Below are positions 40,153 through 40,750 of a stretch of 40,750 bases of DNA, one piece after another. The notes under the pieces are model-generated. The model worked only from the letters and a program-made list of their open reading frames with translations. It had not been told where the DNA came from and searched no databases. Position numbers and translations under genes: made by a program. The stretch is from the NCBI GenBank assembly GCA_020853845.1, contig JADYYD010000214.1, forward strand, positions 1-40,750, in the 5' to 3' direction. Numbering within the stretch: the first letter of the stretch is position 1; every line of letters begins with the position of its first letter. The stretch comes from Candidatus Melainabacteria bacterium. GTDB taxonomy: Bacteria; Cyanobacteriota; Vampirovibrionia; Obscuribacterales; Obscuribacteraceae.

Positions 40153-40750
40153 CTGAAAGTCAGAAAACGAGAAAAACGCGTCACAGCTTTGGTTTTGGGA
40201 GATTCACAGATTCAGTGAAACGAAACAGGGTTCTCCACAGTAAGGATCTAACTGGATACTGAAAAGCTAATCCATCGCATCCCCTACTGTAAATTTGTGA
40301 GATCATGGCATGGCTGGCGGGTTTGAAGACCGTCTAGTGAGAACCAAAGATAAGGTGCAGCAGGTATCTTTCAGCTACAAGTCAATCTTGTTTCGGTGGT
40401 TCGTGGGACTTTCATAGCGGCTAAACTGTCCTCGGTTACCCGATGAGACGGAAAAACGATAAATAAACTAAATTGCAAAAATTACACATGCCCAAGTCTT
40501 TACGAGTGGTAACAAGATAAATGATTAGAACTTTTTGTTTGCATCAAGAGCAATTTTAATAAAATTCGCGATGCGTCATCTATTCAGGCGCCAAGCTAAT
40601 TGCAACCAGTAAACGACAGCCCCCCTTGACAGCCATGTGAGTGCCTGGTTTGATGAGGAAACGAATTTGCGGCTGCTGCGAAATTTAAAGCGATCAAATT
40701 ACCATTTATAAACGACTAAAATAAAAGGAATTGGAGTCTCGCGCGCTGGA
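40153..40750. other. Gene-free right end
   Basis: No supported gene on either strand; short frames lack ribosome sites. AT-rich. A TTGACA lies at 40627-40632 with only a weak -10 (TTTGAT), and a purine-rich AAGGAATTGGAG at 40725-40736 could be the ribosome site of a plus-strand gene beginning past the window. Confidence 0.45.

Overview
The window reads as one continuous bacterial chromosome segment. I see no insertion sequence, integrase, CRISPR array, rRNA or tRNA. About 30 protein genes lie on both strands, with good Shine-Dalgarno sites and several clear rho-independent terminators. The mixture of a cyanobacterial-phytochrome-type kinase with an Rcp1-like receiver, many TPR proteins, LysM and EF-hand-like proteins and a eukaryote-like kynurenine pathway would fit a non-photosynthetic relative of cyanobacteria (Melainabacteria/Obscuribacterales). 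That placement is inference from gene content, not from a marker gene.

Left part (1-10.6 kb). A TPR protein with a very long disordered tail runs off the left edge on the minus strand. Divergent from it is a tight three-gene kynurenine block: 3-hydroxyanthranilate dioxygenase, kynureninase and kynurenine 3-monooxygenase. Next comes an orphan AbiEi/DUF6088-type winged-helix antitoxin gene preceded by three 26-bp palindromes that look like its operators. Then an island of family-specific small proteins: two paralogous 98-residue proteins bracket a 129-residue unknown and two paralogous EF-hand-like proteins, the second carrying a C-terminal LysM domain.

Middle part (10.6-32.9 kb). A GC-richer four-gene minus-strand operon resembles mxaC-K-L-A (two von Willebrand A proteins, a membrane TPR protein and an MxaA-like protein), with no methanol dehydrogenase nearby. 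Signalling follows: an OmpR-type regulator, a membrane kinase, a stand-alone receiver lacking the conserved lysine, a DUF4118 kinase with an Rcp1-like receiver, and a regulator-kinase pair. Between them lie a polynucleotide-phosphatase-like HAD protein coupled to an unknown gene, TPR proteins, a phage-tail-lysozyme-like protein, a DUF1152 protein, an LRV/HEAT protein, a divergent YceI/HxlR pair and a protein with two complete retropepsin-like domains.

Right part (32.9-40.75 kb). A Ro60/TROVE-like vWA protein has about 580 bp of structured, gene-free DNA upstream, including a strong plus-strand hairpin-terminator. An MFS transporter, a PlsC-like acyltransferase and a small TPR protein follow. 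At the right end is the most interesting locus: a three-gene minus-strand operon encoding a small ubiquitin-like protein ending in Phe-Gly, a 292-residue protein of unrecognised fold, and a compact ThiF/E1-like enzyme. This looks like a minimal ubiquitin-like conjugation or modification system without an obvious E2, deubiquitinase or E3. The last 600 bp are gene-free.
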